Part shown: positions 1 to 8,714 of the stretch, piece after piece
How positions within the stretch are numbered: position 1 is the first letter of the stretch
Layout: the number at the start of each line of letters is the position of its first letter
Assembly: GCF_001676615.1 (NCBI RefSeq)
Contig: NZ_LYXZ01000013.1
Span: forward strand, 217,383 to 281,382
Length of the DNA stretch: 64,000 nt
From: Labrys sp. WJW
Lineage (GTDB): Bacteria > Pseudomonadota > Alphaproteobacteria > Rhizobiales > Labraceae
Direction: 5' to 3'
The notes under the pieces: model-generated
What the model saw: only the letters and a program-made list of their open reading frames with translations
What the model was told of the DNA's origin: nothing
Database searches by the model: none
Program-made: the position numbers and the translations under genes

Positions 1-2
1 AG

Positions 3-236
3 CTGCTCGAGCTGAAGCAGTCCGTCACCAGCAGTATCGAAGCAGGCTTGTCCCCAGAGGTTCTGGTGGCGCCGCAGGGGCGCTTTGCCCGGCCGACGAT
101 ACGCATTGCCCTGCGCCAACTCCTGGCACTTTCTGGACCGAGCACAGCCCTGGAGCACTGGAATGCCCTTTTCGAAAACAATGCGCAGGACTCTGAGGAA
201 GACACCGAAGACGAACAAAAGCAGCATGGTCGCTAG
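3..236 (+). CDS. C-terminal end of an unrecognised protein (truncated by window edge)
   Basis: An open frame enters from the left edge and stops at a TAG, giving 77 residues. I do not recognise the family. The visible part has an amphipathic stretch followed by an acidic, charged tail rich in E, D, Q and K, which is a common look for a soluble C-terminus. An overlapping frame on the same strand is also open, so this reading is uncertain. The next convincing gene is the ECF sigma factor 540 bases downstream. Confidence 0.3.
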   Translation: MLELKQSVTSSIEAGLSPEVLVAPQGRFARPTIRIALRQLLALSGPSTALEHWNALFENNAQDSEEDTEDEQKQHGR

Positions 237-539
237 CTTAATTCAGTGGCGTCTCTCACCGTCCATCAGTGATTTTTTAGGTTGGCCGGCCCGTTTCGTA
301 TCTCCAGAATCCCTAGTGTGCGAGATGATGATTTGGGGGTCCCGCCTGCTCGGTGCTGTCTTCGACTGCATCAGCGACAGGATGCGTATCGGATTTAGCC
401 GCGGTTTCGTAGGAGATCAATGACGGGGCCCTCCCAAGTATGGCCGATCGTCGAAACCGTCGGCGTCTTCTCATTCGTCGTCCTGTTTTGAGCAGGCGAC
501 ATTGAGACGTCTGCCTCACGGAAGTATTGTCTGAGCAGA
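237..539. other. 303-bp non-coding stretch
   Basis: No frame here has a convincing start, ribosome site or recognisable product. I see no RNA gene or clear terminator. Confidence 0.4.
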
Positions 540-704
540 CTAGATTTGTTCTAAATCATTGTAGTTGTAGGATATTTTTCTAGTCGATAGATTGACGGCA
601 CTGGCTGGCGATACATAGCCACGGAGCATTTCACCAAATGCAGAATCCTGACGACCGGCTGACGCACAAGCGGCGAGGCCTGAGGGCGAAGCCAGTTGAT
701 GCAT
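540..704 (-). CDS. candidate 54-residue small peptide, divergent from fecI
   Basis: This short minus-strand frame starts at an ATG preceded, with 8 bases spacing, by a good ribosome site (AGGAGA), which is why I list it. The peptide has a bland Ala/Ser/Gly-rich first half, a single Cys near residue 14, and a polar C-terminus with an N-Y-N-D motif and Asp/Glu. The second half of the gene is clearly AT-richer than its neighbours. It matches no family I know. It could be a ribosomally made peptide precursor or a chance frame, and no modifying enzyme is in view. Confidence 0.35.
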   Translation of the reverse strand: MHQLASPSGLAACASAGRQDSAFGEMLRGYVSPASAVNLSTRKISYNYNDLEQI

Positions 705-771
705 ACGTGATTTCTCCTTCAATGGTTGAGGGATCGTATGTCGGCCTGATCCGTCTTCAGGAAGGCGGGCT

Positions 772-1287
772 ATGGCGGCGAGCCTGACGAGTGCCTTCCT
801 GCTTCATCGCAGGTCGTTGATGTGGAGCTTGATGCGGATCGTTCGTGATCCGCAAATTGCGGAGGATCTGACCCAGGAGACCTATGTGCGGGCGCGTCAG
901 GCCATCGAGGCCGGCCCGATTGACCATATCGAGGCCTTCCTGCACCAGACAGCACGCAATCTGGCACTCGACCATGCGCGACGCAATAAGATGCGCGCGA
1001 AGTTCGAACGCCACGACGCCTCTGAAACTGAGATCGCCAATGTGGCGGCCGAGGCGCCGTCGGCTGAAGCAGTCGTGATCCAGAGGGAGCGACTGAAATT
1101 ACTCGAGGAAACGCTCGCTAGGCTGCCCCACAGGGCCCAGCAGGTTTGGCGGCTGAGTCGCGTCGAGAAGTGGCCCTATCCAAAGATAGCCGAGCATCTT
1201 GGAGTTTCGGCGAACACCGTCTTCAACGACCTGAAACTGGCCATGGCGCATTGCCACGATGCGCTCAAACGTCTCGACCGTCACTGA
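772..1287 (+). CDS. fecI: FecI-type ECF RNA polymerase sigma factor
   Basis: A 171-residue protein, the usual length for FecI-type sigma factors. Sigma region 2 is seen around residues 10-75, including the core-binding DxAEDLxQE-like stretch (IAEDLTQET), and region 4 with its helix-turn-helix around 105-165 (KIAEHLGVSANTVFNDL). In this family the sigma factor is held by the inner-membrane FecR protein and released when a TonB receptor binds its ferric ligand. The next genes are exactly fecR and an STN-type TonB receptor. A start motif shared by those two genes (1371-1400 and 2473-2502) is the probable target. Confidence 0.93.
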   Translation: MAASLTSAFLLHRRSLMWSLMRIVRDPQIAEDLTQETYVRARQAIEAGPIDHIEAFLHQTARNLALDHARRNKMRAKFERHDASETEIANVAAEAPSAEAVVIQRERLKLLEETLARLPHRAQQVWRLSRVEKWPYPKIAEHLGVSANTVFNDLKLAMAHCHDALKRLDRH

Positions 1288-1370
1288 AAGCCTCGGCGGA
1301 AGGTCGTGTCGGGACGATTGCCCCTCGCGCGATAGGCTTGTCGCACGTAAGACGAAGGACACGGGGAAAT

Positions 1371-1400
1371 TTCTTGTGAGATTCTAGTTCTTGGATCGTC
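1371..1400 (+). promoter_or_regulatory. candidate FecI-dependent promoter of fecR (first module)
   Basis: TTGTGAG-n-TTC at the -35 side and TCGTC at the -10 side, within a 30-base block ending 44 bases before the fecR start. The same block with identical spacing recurs before the TonB receptor at 2473-2502. The pairing, not a database model, is the evidence. Confidence 0.5.
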
Positions 1401-1444
1401 GTGGCTATATGAGCGTCCGATCCAGCAACCGGCGGATGGCCTGA

Positions 1445-2461
1445 GTGGCACGAGACAGAATTGAGGGTTCCGGACCAGACGATGCCTGCAATCATCCCGA
1501 TCCAGTCACGGATGCGGCACTCGACTGGTTTGTGCGCCTGCAGCAAGCCCCAGATGATGAGTCGCTGAAATCGGAGTTTCGAGCCTGGTGCGAGCAGGAT
1601 GGGCGGCATGCCGAAGCCTTCGCCAGGTTGGAGTCGCTTTGGGAGCTTCCGGAATTGGATGTCGCCTCTAGAACGCTGGCGGCCAGGCTCGACCGTCAGG
1701 AAGGTAGGCTACCCTTCCAGCCTCGCCAAGCGCGCCGGCCCAACGGATGGACCATGCCGCTGGCCGTGGCGGCTGCCGGCATCCTGGTCGCCATCGGCAT
1801 CCACCAATACCCCGCCCTCATGCTGCAGTGGCGGGCAGATTATCGCACGGCCACCGGTGGGCGCAGTGATGTAACGCTGCCCGACGGTTCGCGCATGACA
1901 CTCAACACGGCCTCGGCCGTCGCGATTGATTTTCACAAGGAGCGCAGGTCGGTCACGCTATTGGAAGGCGAGGCGTTCTTCGATGTCGTGCATGACACCC
2001 AGCACCCTTTCCGGGTCTCGGGAAGCTTCGGAGAGGTCGAGGTCAAGGGCACGGCATTCTCCGTGCGTACCGACGGTGCCGAAGATACTGTCGTACTCGA
2101 GCGGGGCCGGATCGATGTCAGCCGCCTTTCCGATCTTGAGGATCATGCACAGCTCGACCCAGGAGAGATGGTGTCGGTTTCCTCGAACTCGGTATCGCCT
2201 GTCGAAAAGACCGATACGGCCAATGCCCTTGCCTGGCTGGACGGTCGGATCGTCTTTCATGAAAAACCCCTTGCCAAAGTCCTCGACGACCTGCGCCGCT
2301 ACTATGGCGGCCCGATCGTCACCATCGACGGGCGGATCGGTCGCTCCATCGTCAGCGGCAACTATCGCCTCGCCGATCCGGAGAGCGTCATCCGCTCCCT
2401 GGCCGAGGTCGCCGGTGCATCCGTGACCCGCCTTCCGGGGGGCGTTCTCATTCTTCGATAA
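1445..2461 (+). CDS. fecR: FecR-family anti-sigma/sigma regulator
   Basis: A 338-residue inner-membrane regulator starting at GTG. The N-terminal cytoplasmic DUF4880 domain (about residues 22-70, with ALDWFVRLQQ and FRAWCEQDGRHAEAF) binds the sigma factor. One membrane helix lies at about 102-121. The periplasmic FecR domain (about 135-230, with GEAFFDVVHD and VKGTAFSVR) and a C-terminal STN-like domain follow. It relays ligand occupancy of the outer-membrane receptor to FecI. It lies between its sigma factor and its receptor, the classic order. Confidence 0.93.
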   Translation: MARDRIEGSGPDDACNHPDPVTDAALDWFVRLQQAPDDESLKSEFRAWCEQDGRHAEAFARLESLWELPELDVASRTLAARLDRQEGRLPFQPRQARRPNGWTMPLAVAAAGILVAIGIHQYPALMLQWRADYRTATGGRSDVTLPDGSRMTLNTASAVAIDFHKERRSVTLLEGEAFFDVVHDTQHPFRVSGSFGEVEVKGTAFSVRTDGAEDTVVLERGRIDVSRLSDLEDHAQLDPGEMVSVSSNSVSPVEKTDTANALAWLDGRIVFHEKPLAKVLDDLRRYYGGPIVTIDGRIGRSIVSGNYRLADPESVIRSLAEVAGASVTRLPGGVLILR

Positions 2462-2472
2462 TCGCTGAAGTT

Positions 2473-2502
2473 TTTTTGTGAGCTTCCATCGGCTCGTTCG
2501 TC
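2473..2502 (+). promoter_or_regulatory. candidate FecI-dependent promoter of the first TonB receptor
   Basis: The 30-base block TTGTGAG-n-TTC ... TCGTC matches 1371-1400 in motif and spacing, and ends 55 bases before the receptor start. It lies just after the fecR stop, so the receptor can be transcribed apart from fecR. Confidence 0.5.
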
Positions 2503-2557
2503 AGGTGTGGATGACCCTGCCGCGGAGCGCGGCACGGGTCCTCGAGCGTGACGGGGG

Positions 2558-5047
2558 ATGTCCGGGATGGAGCGGATCATGAGGGGCAGTCGAGGCGGGC
2601 ACGGCGACAGGAATGCGTTCCCGTCGGTGAAACGAACACTGCATGCAGTGATGTTGTGCAGCCCTCTATGCGCCGTGCTTGCGGCCATCCCCGATCTGGC
2701 GTTCGCCCAATCAAACGCGCCGTCTTCCGAGCGCGTGGTCAATGTCTCGATCCGGGCTCAGCCGCTTGCCTCTGCCCTCGACGCTTTCAGCCGGGCGACA
2801 GGCTGGGAGGTCGGATACTCGTCCTCGATCGTCCGCGGCAAGACCTCCCGGCCGGTTTCGGGCAGCATGGCGCCGATGCAGGCCCTCCAGGGCATTGTGG
2901 CCGGAAACGGCATCACCATAAGACTGACGGGGCCGACGACCGCCGTCCTGGCAAGGCCCGAGGCTGCCGCAAGCGATGCCGTCGGTTCGATCGACGGCAA
3001 CACGATCGAACTCGATCCTGTCGTCGTGCAGGCGCGGGCGGAAACGGCGTGGGGCCCGGTCCCGGGATATGTGGCGCGCCAGAGCGCCAGCGCAACCAAG
3101 ACCGACACACCGTTGATCAAGACGCCTCAGTCCGTCACCGTCGTCGGCCGCAAGGAGATCGAGACCAGGCAGGCTCAGAGCGTATCCGACGTGCTGCGCT
3201 ATACCCCGGGAATCGACGAGCCGATCGGCACGGCAAGCCAGCGCGACAATCTCTATTCGCGCGGTTTCCAGGCAACCCAATTCCTGGATGGCCTGCGCCT
3301 TACCGACGGTTCCTGGGGCATCAACCAGATCGACCCTTACATGCTGGAGCGCGTCGAACGTATTGGAGGCCCGGCCTCCGTCCTTTACGGACAGGCATCC
3401 CCCGGCGGGGTGATCGAGCTTGTGAGCAAGCGTCCCACGGAAGAGCCTTACCATGAGATCGCCGTGCAGACAGGCAGCTATAGGCGGCTGCAGGGCATGT
3501 TCGATTTCAGTGGCCCGCTCAACGACGACAAGACGCTGCTCTACCGTCTGACCGGCATCGCACGCACCACCGAGACGCAAATCGATTTCACCCGCGACCG
3601 CCGTCTTGCGGTGGCGCCGAGCATTACCTGGAAACCCGACGCCGACACCGATCTGACGATTTTCTCGACATACCAGAACGACCCGGACCTTGGCGAATAT
3701 TATACGTTGCCGGCGGTGGGGACGGTGCTGCCCAATCCAAACGGCAAGATTCCATCCAGCCGCTATGTCGGCGAGCCCAGCTACGACATCTACTCCCGGC
3801 AAAGCGCGAGCATCGGCTATTCGTTCGAACACCGTTTCAACGACACATGGACTCTTCGGCAGAACCTTCGCTACAGCTATATGGATGCGGAGTTCGGCGG
3901 TGTCCTGCCCTTTGGGCTGCAGGACGATAATCGTACGCTCGATCGTTATGCCATGTATGATCGGGACAAGCTGGGCCAATTCACCGTCGACACCAACGCA
4001 CAGGCGAAATTCGACACCGGGCCTCTCCAGCACACGGCTCTTTTCGGCATCGACTACCAGCGCACCACGCTTGAACAGATCTACGGCTTCAACTGGTCGG
4101 TCACGCCCCTTGACATCTTCAATCCGGTTTATCAGGGGGGGATCGGCAGACCTGAGCTGATGGGCGATGATCGACAGGTCGCCAATCAACTTGGCCTGTA
4201 TGGCCAGGACCAGATCGATATCGGCAATCTCTCCGTCGTGGGAGGCCTTCGATATGACTGGTCGAGCGTCGACACCACCGATTGGGCGGACCACAGCACG
4301 AAAGTGAACGACCACGCCTTGACGGGGCGCATCGGTGCGGTCTATCGCTTCGACAATGGACTTGCGCCCTATGCCAGCTATTCGACCTCCTTCCAGCCCG
4401 AGCTCGGCACCAATCTTGGCAGCACGACCTTCAAGCCGACTGAGGGCAAACAGATCGAAGCAGGCATCAAGTACCAGCCGGTCGGCTATAACGGCTTCAT
4501 CACGGCCTCCTACTTCGATCTGAAGAAAACCAACGTCAAGACATCGACCGGGATCCCAGGCCTCTACCGGCAGACCGGAGAGGTCCATGCCAGGGGCGTC
4601 GAGCTTTCCGCCGTAGCCACGCTCTTCGACAGCTTCAACATTCGCGCCAGCTATGCGCATCTGCTGGCCACAAATTCTCGAACGAATGAACCAACGCTCC
4701 TGGGCAAGGATGTCGTCGGCACCCCGCGCGACAGCGCTTCGATATGGGGGGATTACACTTTTGCTTCGGGGCGCCTCGCCGGCCTGACCTTGGGCTTGGG
4801 CGTGCGCTACCAAGGCTCCCGCTATGGCGATGACGAAAACACCTTCAAGGTGCCGTCCTTTACCGTCGTCGACGCGGCGATCAGCTACGACCTTGCAGCC
4901 GCGAATGCACGATTTGCGGGCTGGAAGGCTTCGCTGAACGCGACCAATCTCTTTGACAAGGAATATGTATCCTCCTGCTGGAGCCGGAATCTGTGCGGTT
5001 TCGGGAAACGGCGGACGGTCATTGGTACGCTGGCCTATCGATGGTAG
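2558..5047 (+). CDS. TonB-dependent ferric-siderophore receptor with STN signalling domain
   Basis: An 829-residue outer-membrane receptor. A signal peptide ends near residue 50 (DLAFA). The STN domain (about 58-130) contacts periplasmic FecR. A TonB box-like ELDPVVVQA follows at about 151-159, then the plug (about 180-290, KTDTPLIKTPQSVTVV and the GPASVLYGQASPGGVI turn) and a 22-strand barrel ending in Trp. The plug sequence is of the FhuA/FoxA/FpvA class for hydroxamate or mixed siderophores; the exact ligand cannot be read. It is followed, with a 7-base overlap, by its binding protein. Confidence 0.93.
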   Translation: MSGMERIMRGSRGGHGDRNAFPSVKRTLHAVMLCSPLCAVLAAIPDLAFAQSNAPSSERVVNVSIRAQPLASALDAFSRATGWEVGYSSSIVRGKTSRPVSGSMAPMQALQGIVAGNGITIRLTGPTTAVLARPEAAASDAVGSIDGNTIELDPVVVQARAETAWGPVPGYVARQSASATKTDTPLIKTPQSVTVVGRKEIETRQAQSVSDVLRYTPGIDEPIGTASQRDNLYSRGFQATQFLDGLRLTDGSWGINQIDPYMLERVERIGGPASVLYGQASPGGVIELVSKRPTEEPYHEIAVQTGSYRRLQGMFDFSGPLNDDKTLLYRLTGIARTTETQIDFTRDRRLAVAPSITWKPDADTDLTIFSTYQNDPDLGEYYTLPAVGTVLPNPNGKIPSSRYVGEPSYDIYSRQSASIGYSFEHRFNDTWTLRQNLRYSYMDAEFGGVLPFGLQDDNRTLDRYAMYDRDKLGQFTVDTNAQAKFDTGPLQHTALFGIDYQRTTLEQIYGFNWSVTPLDIFNPVYQGGIGRPELMGDDRQVANQLGLYGQDQIDIGNLSVVGGLRYDWSSVDTTDWADHSTKVNDHALTGRIGAVYRFDNGLAPYASYSTSFQPELGTNLGSTTFKPTEGKQIEAGIKYQPVGYNGFITASYFDLKKTNVKTSTGIPGLYRQTGEVHARGVELSAVATLFDSFNIRASYAHLLATNSRTNEPTLLGKDVVGTPRDSASIWGDYTFASGRLAGLTLGLGVRYQGSRYGDDENTFKVPSFTVVDAAISYDLAAANARFAGWKASLNATNLFDKEYVSSCWSRNLCGFGKRRTVIGTLAYRW

Positions 5048-5946
5048 CGCTGGTTCGGACCGCCAGCCGACCGGGTTCAGGGCTGACACGGCGTGACTTC
5101 ATCCTCGCAAGCGGCGCAACGGTCGGGATGCTTTCCTTCTCATCAAGTGCCGTTACAGCGACGCCAGGCCCCCGTGTCGCGGTGCTGGACTGGACGCTCG
5201 CTGAAATGGCGCTGCAGCTGGGAATGAACGTCGTGGCCTTGACAGAGATCGCCGGCTACCGGGATTGGGTGGGAACACCGGCGCTTTCCAGTGCCACCAT
5301 CGAGCTCGGGCTGCGCACGACCCCGAACCTGGAGATGCTGGCGCAGGTGGTGCCGGACGTCGTGTTCGTCAACGAAACCCAAAAGGCCTCCGCCACGGCC
5401 ATCGAGTCCATCGCGCCTTGTGTCTCCGCCAGCATTTTCAGTGCCGATGGGCATCCCTACCTTCACGCGCAAAGGGAACTGTCTCGGCTGGCTGCGCAAT
5501 TCGGGCGGGGTGCGGAGGCGTGCTTCGCTATCGAGGCGGCCAATCGCGCCATCATCGAGGCAAAAGCTGCGATCGGCGGTTTTGACCGGCCGCTCTATCT
5601 CGCCCGTTTTGTTGATCCTCGTCATCTCATGGTCTTCGGCGCGGGGAGTCTGTTCCAGGACGTGCTTGATGGCATCGACCTCCGCAATGCCTGGCGGGGC
5701 CAGACCAGTGCATGGGGCTTCACCATAACCGGCGTGGATGCCCTGGCCGCAGATCGCGACGCCCATCTGATCTATCTCGGGCTCGGCGAGAAAGAGCTGC
5801 AACGCGCCGAGGCCGAGAGCGCAATCTGGAGGAACCTGCCCTTCATCCGTCAACGGCGCGTCAGCGTGTTGCCTGGTCTTTGGTTCTTTGGAGCGGTGGC
5901 GAGCGCCGAGCGCTTCGCCCGCGCCATCGGCCAAGCCCTCGGGTGA
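5041..5946 (+). CDS. FhuD-like Tat-exported siderophore-binding protein
   Basis: A 301-residue periplasmic binding protein of the FhuD/FecB class. I place the start at the ATG at 5041, which overlaps the receptor stop, rather than upstream inside the receptor. This gives an immediate twin-arginine signal (LTRRDFILASG, about residues 14-24). The mature part keeps the class III fold features: VAVLDW at the N-terminus, TPNLEMLAQVVPDVVFV, and the C-terminal SAERFARAIGQAL. Tat export is usual for alphaproteobacterial FhuD-type proteins. It hands the ferric siderophore to the permease encoded next. Confidence 0.9.
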   Translation: MVALVRTASRPGSGLTRRDFILASGATVGMLSFSSSAVTATPGPRVAVLDWTLAEMALQLGMNVVALTEIAGYRDWVGTPALSSATIELGLRTTPNLEMLAQVVPDVVFVNETQKASATAIESIAPCVSASIFSADGHPYLHAQRELSRLAAQFGRGAEACFAIEAANRAIIEAKAAIGGFDRPLYLARFVDPRHLMVFGAGSLFQDVLDGIDLRNAWRGQTSAWGFTITGVDALAADRDAHLIYLGLGEKELQRAEAESAIWRNLPFIRQRRVSVLPGLWFFGAVASAERFARAIGQALG

Positions 5947-5956
5947 GCGGACGAGT

Positions 5957-8005
5957 ATGTTTTGCTCCTCAAGCAGCGAGACCACAGGCAGGGGCCGGAT
6001 CGCATCGGCGATTGGGGCACTCGTTGTGCTTTTCCTCCTCGGCCTCTGCCTCCACAATATTGCCGCCATCCTGCCGGCTAGCCGATGGGGGGAAGTCTTT
6101 CGCGGTCCCCCCGTCGATGACATACCCCTCATCCTGTTGAGGGAAAGCCTTTTGCCCAGGCTGATCGTGGCGGTCCTGTGCGGCTGGGCCCTCGGCCTGG
6201 CCGGGGCGCTCTTCCAGGTGATCCTGCGCAACAAGCTGGCCGAACCCACGACGCTCGGCGTATCGGCAGGTGCGCAGCTTGCCCTCGTCGCAAGCACGTT
6301 CTGGCTGCCCGAACTCTGGGGCATTGGCAGGCTTGCCGTTGCGTTCGCTGGGGCGGCAGGAGCGACAGGGACTGTCTTTCTGCTGGCCTGGGATCGGATT
6401 CTTTCTCCCGGCAGACTGATTTCTGCCGGCCTTTTCGTTTGCCTCTATTGTGGTGCGCTTGCCACGGTTCCGGTTCTGCTTCACGGCGAGGCCTTGCGAG
6501 GATTGTTCGTTTGGAGCAGCGGTTCCCTGTTGCAGGACGGCTGGTCGGCGGCGTGGCAACTCGCTGCGCTCATAGGGCCGATCTCAATCATCGTCTTTCC
6601 CCTCACTCGGTCCATGTCCCTCCTGGCTCTGGAAGACGCCCATGCCAGTGCCCTGGGTCTGTCCGTGAAGCTTTGGAGGATGACGGGAATCCTGCTTGCG
6701 ATGCTGCTTTCCGCGACCGTGGTCAGCGCCGTCGGCGTCATAGGTTTTATCGGCCTGGCGGCGCCCGCATTGACGCGACTGGCAGGGGCAAGGAGCCCTG
6801 CCAGCCTCATCGCCTGGTCCCCGGCAGCCGGGAGCCTGCTGCTGGTCGCTGCGGACCAAGGCGTTCAGGCCCTCTTCCCCGCAAGCGCCGAACTGCCGAC
6901 CGGTATCGCCACCGCGATCATCGGCTCCTCGCTGGTCCTGTGGCTATCGCGCCGGGCAGCGCCTGAACCGCCGGCCGGCAACGATGGCTCTGATCCTCTG
7001 GCGCGGCGTCTCTCGAAACCGGCACTATGGCTGTCGCTACTGGCGTTCGCCCTAGGTGCACTCGCATGGATGTCAGTCCATCTCGGTCAGGGACCCACAG
7101 GCTGGCATTTCGGTTCGGGCGATGCGTGGGAGAGAGTCCTTTCTCTCAGACTTCCCCGCGTCGCAGTCGCATTGGCGGCAGGTGCCGCGCTCGGGGGCGC
7201 GGGCATGCTGATACAGCGTCTCACGGGCAATCCCATGGCGTCGCCGGAACTGCTCGGCATTTCTTCGGGCGCCGCACTCGCCATTGTGGCGGCAGTGCTC
7301 TGGTTGCCCATCGATAATGCTGTCTATCAAACAGCGGCAGCTTCAGCCGGCGGGGCGGCAGCTCTCCTTGCCCTGCTCGTGCAGACCCGGCGGGGCCCTT
7401 TCGCTTCCGGGCGGCTGGTGCTGGTCGGTGTGATGCTCGGCACATTCATGAGTGCCGTCGTCAGTCTGCTGCTGGTCAGCGGCGATCCCAGGATGGCTGG
7501 CTTGTTGCCGTGGATGGCCGGCACGACCTATCAAGCGACGTTCTGGAGTGCCGGAATCGTCACGCTGATGACGGGTGTCGGTCTGGCGAGTGCTGCCGCC
7601 ACAGCACGCTGGCTCACGATACTGCCTCTCGGGCAGGTCATCTCCCGCGGTGTCGGCGTCCCGATCAGGGCGAGCCATATCGTGCTGATTTCCATCACCG
7701 CGCTGCTCACGGGGACTGCCGTGGTGTCGGTCGGGCCCCTTAGCTTCGTGGGGCTGCTCGCGCCCCACATGGTTACGATGTCGGGGCTGCAACGCCCGTT
7801 GCACCAGCTTTTCGGCTCGGCCATGCTGGGCGCGTGCTTGATGGTTCTCGCCGACTGGCTTGGCAGAAACCTGTTGTTTCCCTTTGAAATACCAGCCGGC
7901 CTTTTCGCCGCAATAGTCAGCGGGCCCTATTTCTTCTTCCTGATGTGGAGCAGCGCCAAGGCTAGACTACCGTATGGGTTTGGTGTCTCACGATCGAACG
8001 GATAA
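5957..8005 (+). CDS. fhuB: FhuB-like double FecCD-type permease
   Basis: A 682-residue polytopic protein made of two fused FecCD/BtuC-type permease halves, about 20 membrane helices. Each half has the GxxLGxxGAxxQ-like helix and the GFIGLAAP / SFVGLLAPH loop that contacts the ATPase (near residues 265 and 585). I use the ATG at 5957, ten bases after the binding-protein stop. Bacterial FhuB is about 660 residues and also a fused dimer. No FhuC ATPase follows, so the importer must borrow an ATPase, possibly the one at 28087-28926. Confidence 0.92.
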   Translation: MFCSSSSETTGRGRIASAIGALVVLFLLGLCLHNIAAILPASRWGEVFRGPPVDDIPLILLRESLLPRLIVAVLCGWALGLAGALFQVILRNKLAEPTTLGVSAGAQLALVASTFWLPELWGIGRLAVAFAGAAGATGTVFLLAWDRILSPGRLISAGLFVCLYCGALATVPVLLHGEALRGLFVWSSGSLLQDGWSAAWQLAALIGPISIIVFPLTRSMSLLALEDAHASALGLSVKLWRMTGILLAMLLSATVVSAVGVIGFIGLAAPALTRLAGARSPASLIAWSPAAGSLLLVAADQGVQALFPASAELPTGIATAIIGSSLVLWLSRRAAPEPPAGNDGSDPLARRLSKPALWLSLLAFALGALAWMSVHLGQGPTGWHFGSGDAWERVLSLRLPRVAVALAAGAALGGAGMLIQRLTGNPMASPELLGISSGAALAIVAAVLWLPIDNAVYQTAAASAGGAAALLALLVQTRRGPFASGRLVLVGVMLGTFMSAVVSLLLVSGDPRMAGLLPWMAGTTYQATFWSAGIVTLMTGVGLASAAATARWLTILPLGQVISRGVGVPIRASHIVLISITALLTGTAVVSVGPLSFVGLLAPHMVTMSGLQRPLHQLFGSAMLGACLMVLADWLGRNLLFPFEIPAGLFAAIVSGPYFFFLMWSSAKARLPYGFGVSRSNG

Positions 8006-8142
8006 GCCGTTCCGCCATCGCATCGCGGCTTGGCATGACCGTTGTGAAGCCTGGTCTCGCGACAATCGACCAAGCGGGCATTCGACGTTGGCTTGCCAAG
8101 ACGAGGGCTCGCCTTGCCTCCCGGAACGACCCATCGGTCTCA

Positions 8143-8415
8143 CTACCTTCTGAACATATAGATAGGGCGATATCGGATCACTGGCGAGCCATAGAAGAAC
8201 GGATCATCGTAGAACCAGCTTTGCTCAATCGCGGCTCGATTGGCCTTGCGGCCGAGATCGAGCCGTAGCAGACAATTGGCGAAGCCGTCAGTTCCTTTCT
8301 TGAAACCATAGCCTCTGCAGCTTTGTTCATCTGCCGCACGCCTTTCGGCGGGCGTTATGGTTGCACAGCTGGCGAGCGTCGCTGCCAGGCTTATCGCAAG
8401 CACCATCTTATGCAT
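8143..8415 (-). CDS. small putative lipoprotein
   Basis: About 90 residues starting at one of three consecutive ATGs (8415-8421). A hydrophobic signal runs into a lipobox-like LASC, so the mature protein would begin at that Cys and be lipid-anchored. The mature part has two further cysteines in a SCRGYGFKKGTDGFANC arrangement, then a Tyr/Pro/Arg-rich tail. This Cys-YGF-GT-x-FA-x-C pattern is common in small alphaproteobacterial lipoproteins of unknown role. It converges with fhuB and is downstream of the exporter gene on the same strand. Confidence 0.72.
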   Translation of the reverse strand: MHKMVLAISLAATLASCATITPAERRAADEQSCRGYGFKKGTDGFANCLLRLDLGRKANRAAIEQSWFYDDPFFYGSPVIRYRPIYMFRR

Positions 8416-8714
8416 CATCATCGGCGTCCATTGCTCGGCGCGATGCATCAGCTTCGCGCGCGTCTGGTCCTCGAATGCTGACATCAGCAATGCTGATGCA
8501 GCGGTCCGTGTCAATCAGAACCAAGGGGTGTGAGCCGCTCCGGCTTCTGCGGCGGGATGATGTCGCACCGTCAGGATCGCCTTGTACCTCGGACGGCGTG
8601 GCCTGGTTCTCCAATGCATAGGGACACTCGCCCTCCCAATTTATCGCTCGCTCGAAGGTTTGCCCCACCTCTGCGACATATGGGATATTCTCGCTGCCAG
8701 GGAAGGTCTTTTCA

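Noticed and set aside
2711..5089. 792-codon open frame on the minus strand opposite the first TonB receptor
   Set aside because: It mirrors a clear receptor gene with signal peptide, STN, plug and barrel; its product has no family features.
8035..8268. 77-codon plus-strand frame after fhuB
   Set aside because: It overlaps the antisense small lipoprotein gene, which has a lipobox and cysteine pattern; the plus frame has neither ribosome site nor features.
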